Shown here: positions 16,293 through 28,000 of the stretch, piece by piece
Position numbering within the stretch: the stretch's first letter is position 1
How the letters are laid out: each line of letters starts with the position of its first letter
Assembly: GCA_945861065.1 (NCBI GenBank)
Contig: CAMASI010000052.1
Coordinates: forward strand, 1-34,960
Reading direction: 5' to 3'
Length of the DNA: 34,960 nt
DNA from: Klebsiella pneumoniae
GTDB taxonomy: Bacteria > Myxococcota_A > UBA796 > GCA-2862545
Made by a program: the position numbers and the translations under genes
Notes under the pieces: model-generated
The model's database searches: none
The model's input: the letters and a program-made list of their open reading frames with translations, nothing else
Told to the model about the DNA's origin: nothing

Positions 16293-16576
16293 CAGAAGGC
16301 CGACATCTGCACGCCAGAGCCGGCACTCACGATGCCATCGGGGCTAAAACCACCGCCGGCACTCGCACCGCCACCGGCCACGCCAGCGCCGCCGTCGCCA
16401 GAGCCGCCCCCCATCGCAGCCCCGATCGTACCAAACAGGCCAACCGCACTATTCCCTAGCGCGGTCATGGAGCCGATGCTGACCACCGCGATCAAACAGC
16501 CGATGAGCGCGTACTCAATCGCCGTCGCGCCGGACTCGTCAGCAACCGCCCGTATCATTTTCTTCAGATTTCCCAT
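16292..16576 (-). CDS. Flp/Fap-type pilin with Gly-rich tail
   Basis: This 94-residue prepilin of the tight-adherence (Tad) type starts MGNLKKMIRAVADESG and then ATAIEYALIGCLIAVV. The predicted prepilin peptidase cut follows Gly16, with Glu at +5 and Tyr at +6 as in Flp pilins. The hydrophobic helix continues to about residue 45. Unusually, residues 55-85 are nearly all Gly, Ala and Ser, extending the normally short Flp sequence. The ATG at 16576 is preferred to the GTG at 16579 because of the spacing from GAGGGGG. No Tad assembly genes (tadA-C, cpaA-C) are in the window, so this is a stand-alone pilin gene whose machinery lies elsewhere. It lies 73 bp after the six-repeat secreted protein. 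Confidence 0.9.
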   Translation of the reverse strand: MGNLKKMIRAVADESGATAIEYALIGCLIAVVSIGSMTALGNSAVGLFGTIGAAMGGGSGDGGAGVAGGGASAGGGFSPDGIVSAGSGVQMSAF

Positions 16577-16649
16577 CACGAAACCCCCTCTTGACGCTCA
16601 ACGACTCGGGGGCAGGCGCGGCATGCACCACACCTGCCCACTGATGAAC

Positions 16650-18668
16650 TCACAGATTGGTGTCGCCCGTGTCGCATTCGAACGGATCGAGCCCACCTTC
16701 GGGTAAGCAGACACCGTTGCAGTCCGGCACGAAACCAACGCCGCAGATGATGAAGTCATCACTCGTCGCGGTGACGTACAAGCTCCACTCCATGTAGCCA
16801 CGCGCCACATAGATGCCCGGATCACCCGCCGTGAACTCCACGGTCCCGGAAAGTGCAGCGCCCGTTGAGGCACTCTCCACATAGGGGTCAACCAACGGAT
16901 CGGCACTCAGCAACTGGTAGCCGACGCGCTCGTCGTCGTGCCCGTTGAAGTCCGCCCAGTCCACGACGATGGTATCGCCTGTGACATAGAAGTCACGGTC
17001 GCGGGTGACAGTAGACACGGGGCATTCCGCCGACACGATGAGTGTCGATTCCACGCCAATGACCCGCTCGCCGGTCAGCACGCGGATGTCGTAGGTGCCC
17101 TCAACCAAATGGTCCACAGGGAAGATGCCCGAGCCATCTGGATCCGCACCGATGTAGCTCCACACTAAGCTGAAGGCGTCCGCGGGGCTGCCGTCATCGA
17201 AGATGCCCACCCAAGCGTCTTCGCCCAGGTAGATATTCTCATAGCCGATCAGCAATTCTGGCGTTCCAGGCTGAATACAGGTCGGGATCGACCAGACGTG
17301 AGGCGCGAGTTCCTCATCCAACACCACGTCGAAGGTGCTCGATTGCCCAACCACCGAATACCGGTCGTCTTCGAAGCCCCACACTGAGTAGGTACCGACG
17401 TCCAGCAGTGCGAAGAAGGTATGAACGCCGTCGGTCGCGCCACGCAGGTAGTCCCAGTCTGCAAGGAAGCCTGGATCGTTCGCGTCCCAGGTTGCAGGAC
17501 CCGTGGCCTCTACGGCGAATTCCGGCGTGGCAATCGCCAACACGTCGTGCCCGGAAGGGCTTCCAGGCATGCCCGCGTAGGTGACTTGGATTTGCTCGCC
17601 TACGAAGTAGATGTTCTTGTCCGTCGTGATGGTGGCGGACGCATCAGGTGCGTGCAAGCCGTCGTCAAAGTTCACGACGAACAGCGCCTGGTTCGCGAAG
17701 GCCAGGTAACTGTCGTCCGCGAAACCGCGGGCGGCGTAGTTGCCGAGCACCTTGTCATTGAGGAACGGGCCGTCGCCGACAGTGCTGAGGCAACCGTCCA
17801 TGAACCCGTCGATATATTGCCAAAGCGGCTCGCCATTGACGTCAGAGTAGCTGTACAACTCGACGGGATTGAGTGCCCGTTTCGCGATGCCGACCCAGTC
17901 GAGCGCGTTGCCAGGAGCGTCTTCCCAACACACATCCACCGCTTCCGAAGGCGTGTACTCAAGCGCATCGGTCGTGATGGTCGACGAGCCGGGCGGGAGT
18001 TCGACGCAGAAGTCGTCGGCCGCCGCAATGTCCGTGTAGCTGTCGTTCACACCTAGACGGAGGTCGTAGCAGAACGGCGGCAACACATCGACTTCGGGGT
18101 CGGTGTAGGTCATCGTGGACCAGTTCATCGAGCCGTCGTACGCGCCGTCCGTATAGTCCCACCCGATGTAGAACTCGGAATCCGTGCCGTCCAACACCAC
18201 GAAGACCCAGTCAAAGAAATAGCCGGGGGAGTTCTCCCAGGTGAAGAGCATGTCTTCGCCCGGCGTGTACGTGGACTTGTCCGCGTCGATCGACGTGACG
18301 TCGCCGGGCGCGAGGTTCATCGAGAACTCAGCAGACCGCGCCAACACCGACAGGCCGTTGTCCTTGTAGTAGCGCATCTCGAGATGTGCACCGAGCGGGA
18401 CGTTGTCGTACGTCTTCACGCCGTCAGAGTCGAGCGCCGTACCGTACCAGTAGGAGTAGAGGTCGTCCGGGTCTGAGACCTTCGCAACCGCAAGGAAGGA
18501 TTGTAGGGTGGTGCCCGCAATGTCCGCGTAGGTCGCGGTGACAACATCGCCCTGAATGTACGCTGACTTGTCGGTGACGACTGTTTGTGCCGCCGCCACA
18601 GAGGACCAACTCAACGCGATCGCGCCAATTGTTCCCAGTGCCCCCCAACGAACTGTGCCCATGTTCAT
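16650..18668 (-). CDS. Secreted protein with about six Ig-like repeats
   Basis: This 672-residue protein has a signal peptide MNMGTVRWGALGTIGAIALS...AAAQ. It then has about six repeats of 80-110 residues, each opening with a strand like T-D-K-x-x-Y-x-x-G-(D/E)-x-(I/V) and a following (Y/W)-x-x-x-P-G motif, as in DKSAYIQGDVV, DKSTYTPGED, TDALEYTPSEAV, TDKNIYFVGEQI and RDRDFYVTGDTI. Conserved DWV/DxVxI strands suggest an Ig-like or fibronectin-like beta-sandwich. The end is Cys-rich (CGVGFVPDCNGVC) and finishes DTGDTNL. I do not recognise a named family. It is probably a surface or matrix protein, possibly working with the adjacent Flp pilin (inference from position only). The ATG at 18668 has GGGGGA upstream; an ATG at 18662 is possible. 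Confidence 0.75.
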   Translation of the reverse strand: MNMGTVRWGALGTIGAIALSWSSVAAAQTVVTDKSAYIQGDVVTATYADIAGTTLQSFLAVAKVSDPDDLYSYWYGTALDSDGVKTYDNVPLGAHLEMRYYKDNGLSVLARSAEFSMNLAPGDVTSIDADKSTYTPGEDMLFTWENSPGYFFDWVFVVLDGTDSEFYIGWDYTDGAYDGSMNWSTMTYTDPEVDVLPPFCYDLRLGVNDSYTDIAAADDFCVELPPGSSTITTDALEYTPSEAVDVCWEDAPGNALDWVGIAKRALNPVELYSYSDVNGEPLWQYIDGFMDGCLSTVGDGPFLNDKVLGNYAARGFADDSYLAFANQALFVVNFDDGLHAPDASATITTDKNIYFVGEQIQVTYAGMPGSPSGHDVLAIATPEFAVEATGPATWDANDPGFLADWDYLRGATDGVHTFFALLDVGTYSVWGFEDDRYSVVGQSSTFDVVLDEELAPHVWSIPTCIQPGTPELLIGYENIYLGEDAWVGIFDDGSPADAFSLVWSYIGADPDGSGIFPVDHLVEGTYDIRVLTGERVIGVESTLIVSAECPVSTVTRDRDFYVTGDTIVVDWADFNGHDDERVGYQLLSADPLVDPYVESASTGAALSGTVEFTAGDPGIYVARGYMEWSLYVTATSDDFIICGVGFVPDCNGVCLPEGGLDPFECDTGDTNL

Positions 18669-18714
18669 TTTCGTCCCCCGTGCCGGCAACCGGCGATTGC
18701 TACATGACGTGACG

Positions 18715-18744
18715 TTTGTACCACGACGCGGGTTCCTGTGACAA
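18715..18744 (-). promoter_or_regulatory. Candidate sigma-70-like promoter for the six-repeat protein
   Basis: On the minus strand, TTGTCA (18744-18739) is followed after 18 bp by TACAAA (18720-18715). The first matches the -35 consensus at five of six bases and the second the -10 at four of six. The start codon lies about 45 bp further on. This is a pattern match only. Confidence 0.35.
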
Positions 18745-18881
18745 GTCCTTCCTCATATTGTTGAACGAGGACGTACTTGTTCCCGCGGCGTCTGGCTCCA
18801 CACCCCACGAATAGAGCAAGTGCCGTGCCAACGCGTATCGAACGTAGAAGGCCGGTTTTTCGGCGGCGCACCAGTGAATAT

Positions 18882-18919
18882 GTTCCGATACGGAACGGCT
18901 GTTCCGCACTGCGGAACAG
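18882..18919. promoter_or_regulatory. Tandem palindromic operator-like sites (half-site GTTCCG)
   Basis: Two inverted repeats share the same half-site. The first is GTTCCG-ATA-CGGAAC at 18882-18896. The second is CTGTTCCGC-ACT-GCGGAACAG at 18899-18919. Their centres (18889 and 18909) are 20 bp apart, about two helical turns, which would place two dimeric regulators on one face of the DNA. There is no T-tract, so a terminator is unlikely. They lie about 150-190 bp upstream of the PKS start and about 215 bp from the divergent gene. The regulator is unknown. Confidence 0.6.
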
Positions 18920-18945
18920 CATGGGTCAAAAGTTCAAGAAGTTAA

Positions 18946-18982
18946 GAAAGGGATCCTTTCCGCGATCCACCCCCGGATCGCG
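18946..18982. other. Two adjacent inverted repeats in the PKS leader
   Basis: GAAAGG-GAT-CCTTTC (18946-18960) is followed directly by CGCGATCC-ACCCCC-GGATCGCG (18961-18982). If transcription begins upstream, both could fold as mRNA hairpins in the PKS leader. No T-run follows, so they do not look like an intrinsic terminator. Confidence 0.5.
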
Positions 18983-19069
18983 CACACCCCGCGGCACGAA
19001 CGCCGAGCTGGATGCACCAGCGGCCCCGCGATGCGGTCCGCCAACCCCCGTGGTAGGCCCGGTTCGCCT

Positions 19070-22000
19070 ATGACCGTCGCTGTCGTCGCGATCTCCGTGA
19101 GACTACCTGGGGGCGTCGCGGATCTCGACGGGTTGGACCGCGCGTTGCTCGACGGGAAGTTGGCCTCAGGCAAGGCGCCGCGCGGGAGAAGCCTCAGGGG
19201 CATTTCCAAATCGGCAGGCTGGCTTTCGGACGTCGCGGCATTTGACGCTGCGGCCTTTGGCGTGTCCGCGGCGGAAGCAGCGGCCATCGATCCGCAACAG
19301 CGCTGCCTACTCGAGGAGACGCACCATGCGATTGAGCGTTGGGGTCGATGCCCGCGAGACCTCGCTGGGCGCCCAATTGGTGTTTGGACCGCGACCGGCC
19401 TCCCAGACTACGCCCAACGCACGCTGCGCGGCGCTCCGAACGCCCTTTCCGCATGGTCGGGCACGGGTTCGTTTCCCTCAGTCGCCGCCGGCAGAATCGC
19501 GCACACCTGGGGCCTGAGGGGTCCCGCAATCGCAATCGACACTGCCTGTTCGTCAGGACTTGTCGCAGTTCATCAGGCGGTCGCCGCCCTTCGCACGCTC
19601 ACCGTCGAAAGCGCGATCATCGGTGGGGCCAATTTGTTGTTGTCGGCTGCGCCAACGCTTGCATTCGAGCGCCTCGGTGCGCTGTCACGCTCCGATCGCT
19701 GCCGCCCATTCGACAATGCCGCGGACGGGTACGTTCGCGCCGAAGGCGTCGTTGTCGTCATCCTTCGACGGCTCGCGGACGCCCTCGCAGACGGCGATCC
19801 AGTACTCGCGGTGATCCATGGATCCGCGATCAACCACGACGGACGGACGCACGCCCTTACGGCCCCATCGGGTTCCGCCCAGCAGGACGTCGTTCGCGCC
19901 GCCCTACAAGATGCACAATGCAACCTCGCCGACGTGGGCTGTGTCGAAACCCACGGAACTGGTACCCCCCTTGGCGATCCCATCGAGGCCATCGCGCTGG
20001 GTTCGGTTTTTGCCGGTGAGGGCCCACCTGTCTGGTTGAGCGCCGTGAAGGGCCTGCTCGGCCACACAGAGCCCGTTTCAGGCTTGGTCGGTTTGGCGAC
20101 CGCGGTGATCCGGGCCAAGACCCGCCGAGTCGACGCAATTCCGGGGCTCGTCGATCCCAACGCACGAATCTCGCCGCACCCGCGGGTGCTCCTGCCCGTC
20201 GCAACCCAATTCATGGTTGGAAGTCGCATCGTCGTAAACGCGTTCGGACTTGCCGGGACCAATGCATCGGTCATCGTCGGACCTGCGCCAGTTGCCCCAC
20301 CCGAAAGGGTTCGCACGGGCCCGACGCTTGCCCTGTGGTCGGGACCCCGCAAAGAGGCCCTGGCAATCGTTGCCGCCGAGGCCGCGGCCACCAGGGCCTC
20401 GTGGCCTGAATCCGTCGCAGCGGCTGCGCCCCGCGCTGGCCTGAAATGGCGCGCATTCACGGTCGCTGCGGATCGCCCAGATTCAGGCAGCCTCGAGGCA
20501 GCCGCAGCCAGCGCCATGGAGGCCCCGCAAACGCCCGCACCTACCGTCTGGGTCTTCACCGGACAGGGCGTGACGACCCCCGGAATGGCGCGATCGCTCG
20601 TGAGTCACGAGCCCGCATTCGCCGCGAATCTCGACGCACTCGAACCCGCCTTTCGTGACGCAACCGGTCTCGGAATTCGGGAGACATTTGAGCGCGAGGA
20701 CGTTGGCCACACCCGCCTCGGGCAACCGGCCCTCGTCGCCCTTCAGATCGCCCTCGCGCGCACCCTACAAGGCTGGGGCCTTCAGCCCGATTCTGTGTTG
20801 GGGCACAGCGTTGGAGAAATCTCTGCGCTGGTCGTTGCAGGTGTGATCGAACCCTGGGCCGCACTCGCTTTCGCAGCCGCCCGCGGCCGGGCCATGGGCG
20901 ACTTGCCCCCGGGCGGGTCGATGATCGCGGTCTCCTGCTCACCTGACCGACTTCCACCGCTAGGCGACGTCGAAATCGCAGCCATCAACGGCGCCCAAGA
21001 CCTTGTGCTGTCTGGCCCAGACCGAGCTGTGGCCTCGATGCGGGACCAACTCCTCGCGTCGGGAATTGACGCCCAGAGCCTGCTCGTCTCCCACGCCTTT
21101 CACAGTGCACTCGTAGACGACGCGCTTGCCCAGATCGATGCCGCGGCCTCGGGCCTTCGCGCTCAGACGCCTCGTGTCCCGGTGTACGCCACGCTGACGG
21201 GCGCACTGGCCGGCCTCTGGATCACCCATTCGGGTTGGTGGCGAGAACAAGCACGCCGCCCCGTCAGATTCGCCCAGGCCGTCGCTGCGGCAAGGGCGGA
21301 TGGACACGCCACCTTCGTGGAAATTGGGCCGCACCCTGCCCTTCGCCTGCCAAGCCTGCGAACGGCGCCGGATTTGACCTGGATCCCGACGCTCGTTCGC
21401 GGAGAGGAGGACGTGTCCGCCCTGTTGCACACGGTGGGGCGTCTGTGGCAGTTGGGCCATCGACCTGACGTACGCGCCGTCGTGGGGCACGCACCGTCAG
21501 GCGTTTGGCCTGTGACTCCCTTCCTGAAGGATTCCCATTGGATTCCCTCGGAGGAAGAATCCACGCCGGAAACCAGGCGACTGGTTTGGACCAAAACCCA
21601 CGCCGAGGCGCCGCCGGGCACGTGGTCCGTTCGTGGGTCGGGCACCGATGCAGACCGGTGGCGGGATGCGGTAGGCGACGTGCCGAACGCGGACCGTGCG
21701 TTGTTCGTGCTTCCCGACGGCACCGTCGACGAGGTGTGCACCGCCGCAGTGTCTGCGTTGAGCGACACGCCGACCTGGTTCGTCGGTCGGCCATTCACGG
21801 GAAACGCGACCCACACAGCGGCATGGGCCGCAATTCGGTGCCTCGCCATCGAAAGGCCGGGCAGTGTCGGGGGGTGTGTCCAGGTCGATGCTGACACCAC
21901 TGCAGCCCAGTGGCGTGCGGCGTTGGGCGTCGCAACTGACGGCGCCATCGTGCGCGCCGATGGTGTCTACACGCCCCGCCTCATTCCTTTCTCGCCCGGC

Positions 22001-25000
22001 GTAGCGAGCGTACCCACGGCAGCCATCGTCACCGGCGGCACTGGCGCGCTCGGGCGGGCAGTGGTGGCCTCCCTCCTGGCGAGGGGCTGTTCCCAGGTCG
22101 TCGTGGTTTCGCGAACCGGCAGTGCGATCGTTGGCACCGTCGGAATCGTCGGAGACGCGGCGGATCGGTCGGTCGCACAAGCGGCGATGACCGCAGCCGG
22201 CCCTGATTGCGTTGTGTTTCACCTCGCCGGCGTGGCCGCGACGGGATTCACGGCCGAATCCCTCGCACAGGTCATGCACGCCAAAATGGGCGGCATCGTC
22301 GCGTTCCGTTCCGCCGGCGCACGACAGTTTGTGATCAGCTCGTCGGTGTCTGCGACCTGGGGCGCGAAAGGACTCGGCGCGTACGCGGCCGCGAACGGGA
22401 TGATGGACGCCCAAGCCGACGACGACGTCACTGTGGTCTCCCTTGGCCCCATCATTGGAGGCATGATGGGCGACGCCGAACGCGAGGAGGCGTCCCGACT
22501 GGGATTGTGGGCTCTGACCCCCGAGGAAGCAGCGGAAGCCCTGATCGACGCACGCGGGGGCCCAACGTTTCGGCTCGTGTTCGCAGCAGATTGGAACCTG
22601 ATGGCACGTGCGGCGAGCGTGCGCGGGCCCCGGCCGCTGTTTGAACCCGACCAACGGTTCGAACGCGTCACGGTTAGGTCTGAATTCAACCCCGCGACGG
22701 TCCTCGACATCGTAAACAGCGTGCTGGGAAGGCCTTGCGAACACGACCGAGGCTGGTTCGAACAAGGGCTGGATTCGGTGGGGGCTGTCGAACTTTCACA
22801 GCGTCTGTCTCGGGCCCTGGACCGAACCCTCCCGGCCACACTTACCTTCGACCACGGGACCCCAACGCGGCTGCTGGCCTATTTGTCAGGGGAGACGCCC
22901 GGCGTTGACGTCCCGCGCAACCCCACAAATGTCGGTGTCGTCGTGTGCGGTCTTGCGGTCCGCCTTCCCGGCGCCGAAAACCTGTCGGCGCTGTGGACGT
23001 TGCTTCAGAATGGCACACCCGTCGTCACGCCCGTGCCAGCCGACCGCGAATGGCCGCCCCCAGACGCTGGGAAACCGGTAGGGCACCGCACCGGCCTGTT
23101 CTTGGCTGACCTGTTCTCGTTCGACGCTTTGGCGTACGGCCTCAGCCCTCGCGAAGCCGCCGCGATGGACCCGCAACACCGACTGTTGCTCGACCTCAGT
23201 GTCGAGGCCTTGAGCGACGCAGGCCTCGGTCCCCGCGACCTTGAAGGCACCCGAACCGGGGTCTGGGTGGGAATCGGCCGCTCAGAGTATTGGGAGCGTC
23301 TGTCGGATCGTGCGGCACCTTCTTGGGCGTCTAGCGGAACGGGCAACGAGTCCGCCTTTGCCGCAGGCCGCCTCGCGTGGTGGCTCGGAACTCGGGGTCC
23401 GGCGCTTTCCATCAACACCGCGTGTAGCAGCAGCTTGGTCGCCATTCATACCGCCATCCGCGCGATTGCCAGCGGGGAGGTCGATCGGGCGGTCGTCGGT
23501 GGCGTCAACGCACTGTTGGACCCGGACGACCAAGCGTGGGTCGCGGAGATCGGCGCCCTCTCCCCTACCGGTCGGTGTCGGCCCTTTTCGGCAGACGCAG
23601 ATGGCTACGTGCGGGCCGAGGGTGGCGGCGTCCTGCTGCTGGCACGAGAAGATGTGGCCCGAGCGGCTGGGCACCCGATTCTGGCCCGCCTTGTGGGTTC
23701 GGCCGTGAACCATGACGGCCGTGGGCCTGGCCTGACCGTGCCCTCAGGCGAAGCCCAACGCGCGGTGTTGCGCCACGCGCTGGCTTCCGCCGGTGCAACG
23801 GCAAAAGACGTCGTGGCGATCGAAGCGCACGGCACCGGCACCCCCCTTGGAGACCCCATTGAAGCCGGGGCGCTGGCCGAGGTGTACGGCGACGTTGCGC
23901 TTCCCGTGGCGTCGATCAAGGCACTCGTCGGCCACTTGGAAGCCGCGGCCGGAATGGCCTCAATCGCCCGTGCCGTCCTGTCGCTGCAACACGGGGTTTT
24001 CACCCCCTCCGGTCGGTTCGGTGCCCCCAATCCCAATCTGAGGGCCTGGGCCGCCAGGTTTCCAAACGTCGCCGAGCCCCTTGGTGTCGGCCTGTACGCC
24101 GTTTCCGGCTTTGGAATGAGCGGCACAAACGCGCATCTACTGTTGGCCCGCGGGGACGCCGACCGACCGCCGCCCAGGCCCCTGACGCCCCGTCGCCCCA
24201 CCCACCTGCGAATCCCGCGTGCACCCGTCGCATTGCCCTGCTGGCGCGAGGTCGATGGCGCCTTCGTTCCAGCGTCGGAAGGGTCGCTTACCGGTACGGC
24301 GATCGACATCGCTCACGCGCTCGCCAAGGCGTCGCGGGCCGTCTCTGTAGATGCCGACGACCCTCTGGTAGCGGGATTGGTCGCCACAGCGCGCGCGGAA
24401 CGGCCAGACCTCGACGTAACGGTGACGGGCCGCCTCCGGCGCTTGGTACGGCTGGAACCACAGCCAAAGGTCGCACCCACTGGCTGTTGGGTGGTCACCG
24501 GTGCAGGCGGCGGGCTCGGTCCCCAGATCGTTGCCTGGTTGCTTCAATCTGGCGCCGAGCGGGTCATAGCGGTCGGTCGCAGACGCCCGAGTTTTGAGGA
24601 TGCGCGCGTCGTTACGGTGGCCGCAGATGCCGCGGACGTCACGGCCATCTCCGCCGCAACCACCGAACCGATTCGCGGCGTCCTGCATCTCGCGGCGGTG
24701 GTCTCGGACGGGCTGCTCGGCGACCTTACCGTCGAGCGTCTGGCGGCCGCAAGGTTTCCGAAGGCCTTCGCTGCACGCGCCTTGGCCACGGCGTTCCCCA
24801 CTGCGCGCCACATCTGGTTCGGTTCTGCAGTGACCCATCGCGGACGGTTAGGCGTGGGCGCCTACGCAGCGGCAAATGCGGAACTTGAGTCGCTCGCACG
24901 CGAGTGCAGGAGCCAAGGCATCGCCGCGACGACCATCGCGTGGGGTCCATGGGAAGGCGTTGGCCTCGCCGCAGATCGTGTTGGCTGGACCCAAGCGCGG

Positions 25001-28000
25001 CCGCATTCCGTGGCCGCCGGACTTTCCGCGCTTGGCGATCTGTTGGGGACCGCCGAGGCTGTTGTCGTCGCCATCGATGGCGCCCCTCAAGACGCGCAGC
25101 CGCCATCCAATCGTGGGCCCGTCAGCCTTGGGCAAGCCCAGCAACTCGTCGACACCGCGCTCCGAACCGTACTGGGTCGGGACGACATCCCACCAGATCG
25201 CGGTTTTTTCGAGCTCGGAATGGATTCCGTGACCGCCGTTCACCTCGCCCGACTGTTGTCAGAGGCCACCGGCATGCCGCTGCCTGCGACCGTGGCATTC
25301 AGCCACCCCCGCGCCGATTCACTCGCGCGCCACCTCGCCGGCCTGACGTTTTCGCCCCCGCCGGTTGCAACCACCTCAGGGACTGCCGTCGCCATTGTGG
25401 GCGCGGCCATTCGTTTCCCCGGGGCCAACTCGCTCGAAGAACTGTGGACGCTTCTCACCAACGGCGAGATTCGAACGGGCGATGTGCCACACGACCGATG
25501 GGACAGCTCGTCTGCTCCTGGGCCTGCGCGACACGGCGCCTTCCTCGATGACGTGCGCGGATTCGACCCAGAAGCGTTCAGGATGGCGCCCCATGAGGCC
25601 GCGGCGGTGGACCCTCAACAGCGGCTACTTCTCCTGTTGACGCGCGAGGCGGCGGAACGAGCCGGGCGGCTACCTACGCTGTCCTCCGACCGAACCGGCG
25701 TATTCATAGGTGTCGCCGACCGAGGCTACCTCCGACGGTTCCGAGATTCGAACGACCTGTACCCCGACCCATGGTCCGGAACGGGCAACGAGCCCGCGTT
25801 TGCCGCAGGACGCATCGCACACGTGTTCGGCTTGCGTGGCCCGGCCGTCAGCCTGGACACCACCTGCAGTTCCGCGCTCGTCGCGATCCATCTCGCGGTG
25901 CGAGCGCTGCGAACTGGCGAGTGTGAACAAGCTGTCGTCGGCGCCGCCAGTTTGTTGCTCATGCCAGACGATCAGGCCTACCTCGCGTCCATCGGCGCAC
26001 TCTCCCCCTCCGGACAGTGTCACGCCTTCCGAGAAGCGGCCGACGGGTACGTGCGCGGGGAAGGCGCCGCAGTCTTCATTCTGCGCCGGTTGGACGACGC
26101 GCGCGCCTCGAACGACCGCATCCTCGGGGTGATTCGCGGTTCGGCCATGGGCCACGACGGCGCCTCCGCGGGGCTCACGGTCCCTTCCGGACCCGCGCAA
26201 GAGGCGGTGCTCAGGGATGCGCTCGCCGACGCAAAATGGACGCCTTCCGACCTGAGCGCGGTCGAAGCCCATGGAACCGGGACGACACTCGGAGACCCCA
26301 TCGAGATCGAAGCGTTGGAGGCTGTGTTTCGCGAGCGCGCCGCGCGGCTCCCCGTAGGAACGGTCAAGGCAAATCTCGGGCATCTGGAGCTGGCCGCCGG
26401 CGCCGCGGGAATGGCCAAAGCGCTGCTTGTGGCGCAGCACCGCCTGCTGCCACCTCAGCCGGGTGGAGGCCCCCTCAACCCCCATGTGCGTTTCAGGACC
26501 CTACAGCTCGCGGAGACCTCCACCCAATTGGACGGCAGCCGAGTCAGTGTCAGCGCTTTCGGCCTGTCCGGCACCAACGCCGTCGTCTTGATCGAGGCCG
26601 AACCGCAAGTCCCTGACCCTGCGACGCCAGATTCCGGGCAGACACTTCTCGCATGGACGGCGCCCACCGAGGCCTCCGCAATCGCATTGGGCGACGCCCT
26701 GCCACGTGAGCGCGGAAACGACGTCGCCGCTAGCCTCGTCGACCAGCGAATGGGGGAGGCGTTCCGTGCCTGGCGAATACTCAGCCCGCGCGACCCCTCC
26801 CCGACGCCCATCCGCACACGACGACGCCCGGCACGACCGCCTCGCATCGCCTTCCTTTGTACGGGCCAAGGCGCACAACATGGCGGGATGCTGCTCGGAC
26901 TCGAGCCACACTTCCCCGTCGTTCACGAGGCCATCGAGGCCTGCGCGACAGTTCTTGCCGGCCTAGGCCATCGACCAATCCGCGAAACGCTCGCCGACGA
27001 TGCCGCCCTGTCCCGAACCGAAGCGGCGCAGCCGGCCCTTTTTGTCGTCGGATGGTGCCTGTACAAATTGTGGACGTCGTTGGGGGTCACACCTGATGCC
27101 GTCGCGGGACACAGCGCGGGGGAGCTGCTCGCCGCCACGATTGCGGGCGTGTTCTCTTTAGACGACGCGCTCCGGTTGGTAACAACTCGAGGTGCTCGGA
27201 TGGGCGCGTTGCCCGACGGCAGCGGCATGACGGTGCTTCACACCCAGGAGACCACCGCGCAGGCGCTTCTTTCCCAGGGCGTCGTCATCGCGGACGTCAA
27301 CCATCCAGAAGAAATCGTCGTGGCGGGCGCCACCGCGTCGCTCGAGAGCGTCGAAGCCGCGGCCCTTTCGCGCGGCATCCGAACGACCCGACTTCGTGTC
27401 AGCCACGCATTCCACTCTCCGTGGATGAGTCCCATGCTGGACGCCTGGGAGGCCGATGTGGCAGGCGTCGCCCGAAACACACCGACATTGCCCTTTGGCT
27501 GCAACCTGACCGGCCGACGCAACGGTTCGGATTGGACAGATGCACGTCGATGGCGGGACCATGCGAGCCAACCCGTTCGTTTCGCAGACGCCGTTCGCGA
27601 CCTGGCCTCCACCGGGATCGACCTATTCATCGAACTCGGGCCGCATCCCATCCTACTGGCGATGGCCCAGCGCAGCGTAGAACTGCCTGAGACGCGCCAT
27701 TTCGTGGCCACACAGCGGCGGGGCGAAGAACCGGTCCACACCTTCCTCACGGCCGTCGGGCGGTGCTGGGAGGCAGGCGGGAGCGTGGATTTCAGTGCCC
27801 TCCATGGGCCTGCCGCGCGACTGACGCTGCCCCCAACGCCGCTCCAATTGCGGCCGACCTGGCTCGCTGGCGACCGGGTGACCTCTCAGGCCTCGCAGTG
27901 GCGCGTCGCTTGGCAACCCGCAAGCGCCAGCGACTTCGTGCCCCTCAACCGCCAGCACATCGACCACCCGCCTTCCCTCACGTCCACCGTTGAAGCATTG

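Larger units (their letters stand above)
18669..19069. other. 401-bp noncoding regulatory gap upstream of the PKS
   Basis: No convincing gene is present. The left part should hold the promoter of the minus-strand six-repeat protein gene. The middle and right parts hold the paired GTTCCG palindromes (18882-18919) and two further inverted repeats (18946-18982). A clear promoter for the PKS was not identified. The short open frames here have no ribosome-binding site or recognisable product. Confidence 0.6.

Noticed and set aside
18961-18982. Intrinsic transcription terminator before the PKS
   Set aside because: The hairpin is GC-rich but no T-tract follows on either strand, and it lies between a gene start and the PKS start where a terminator is not needed.
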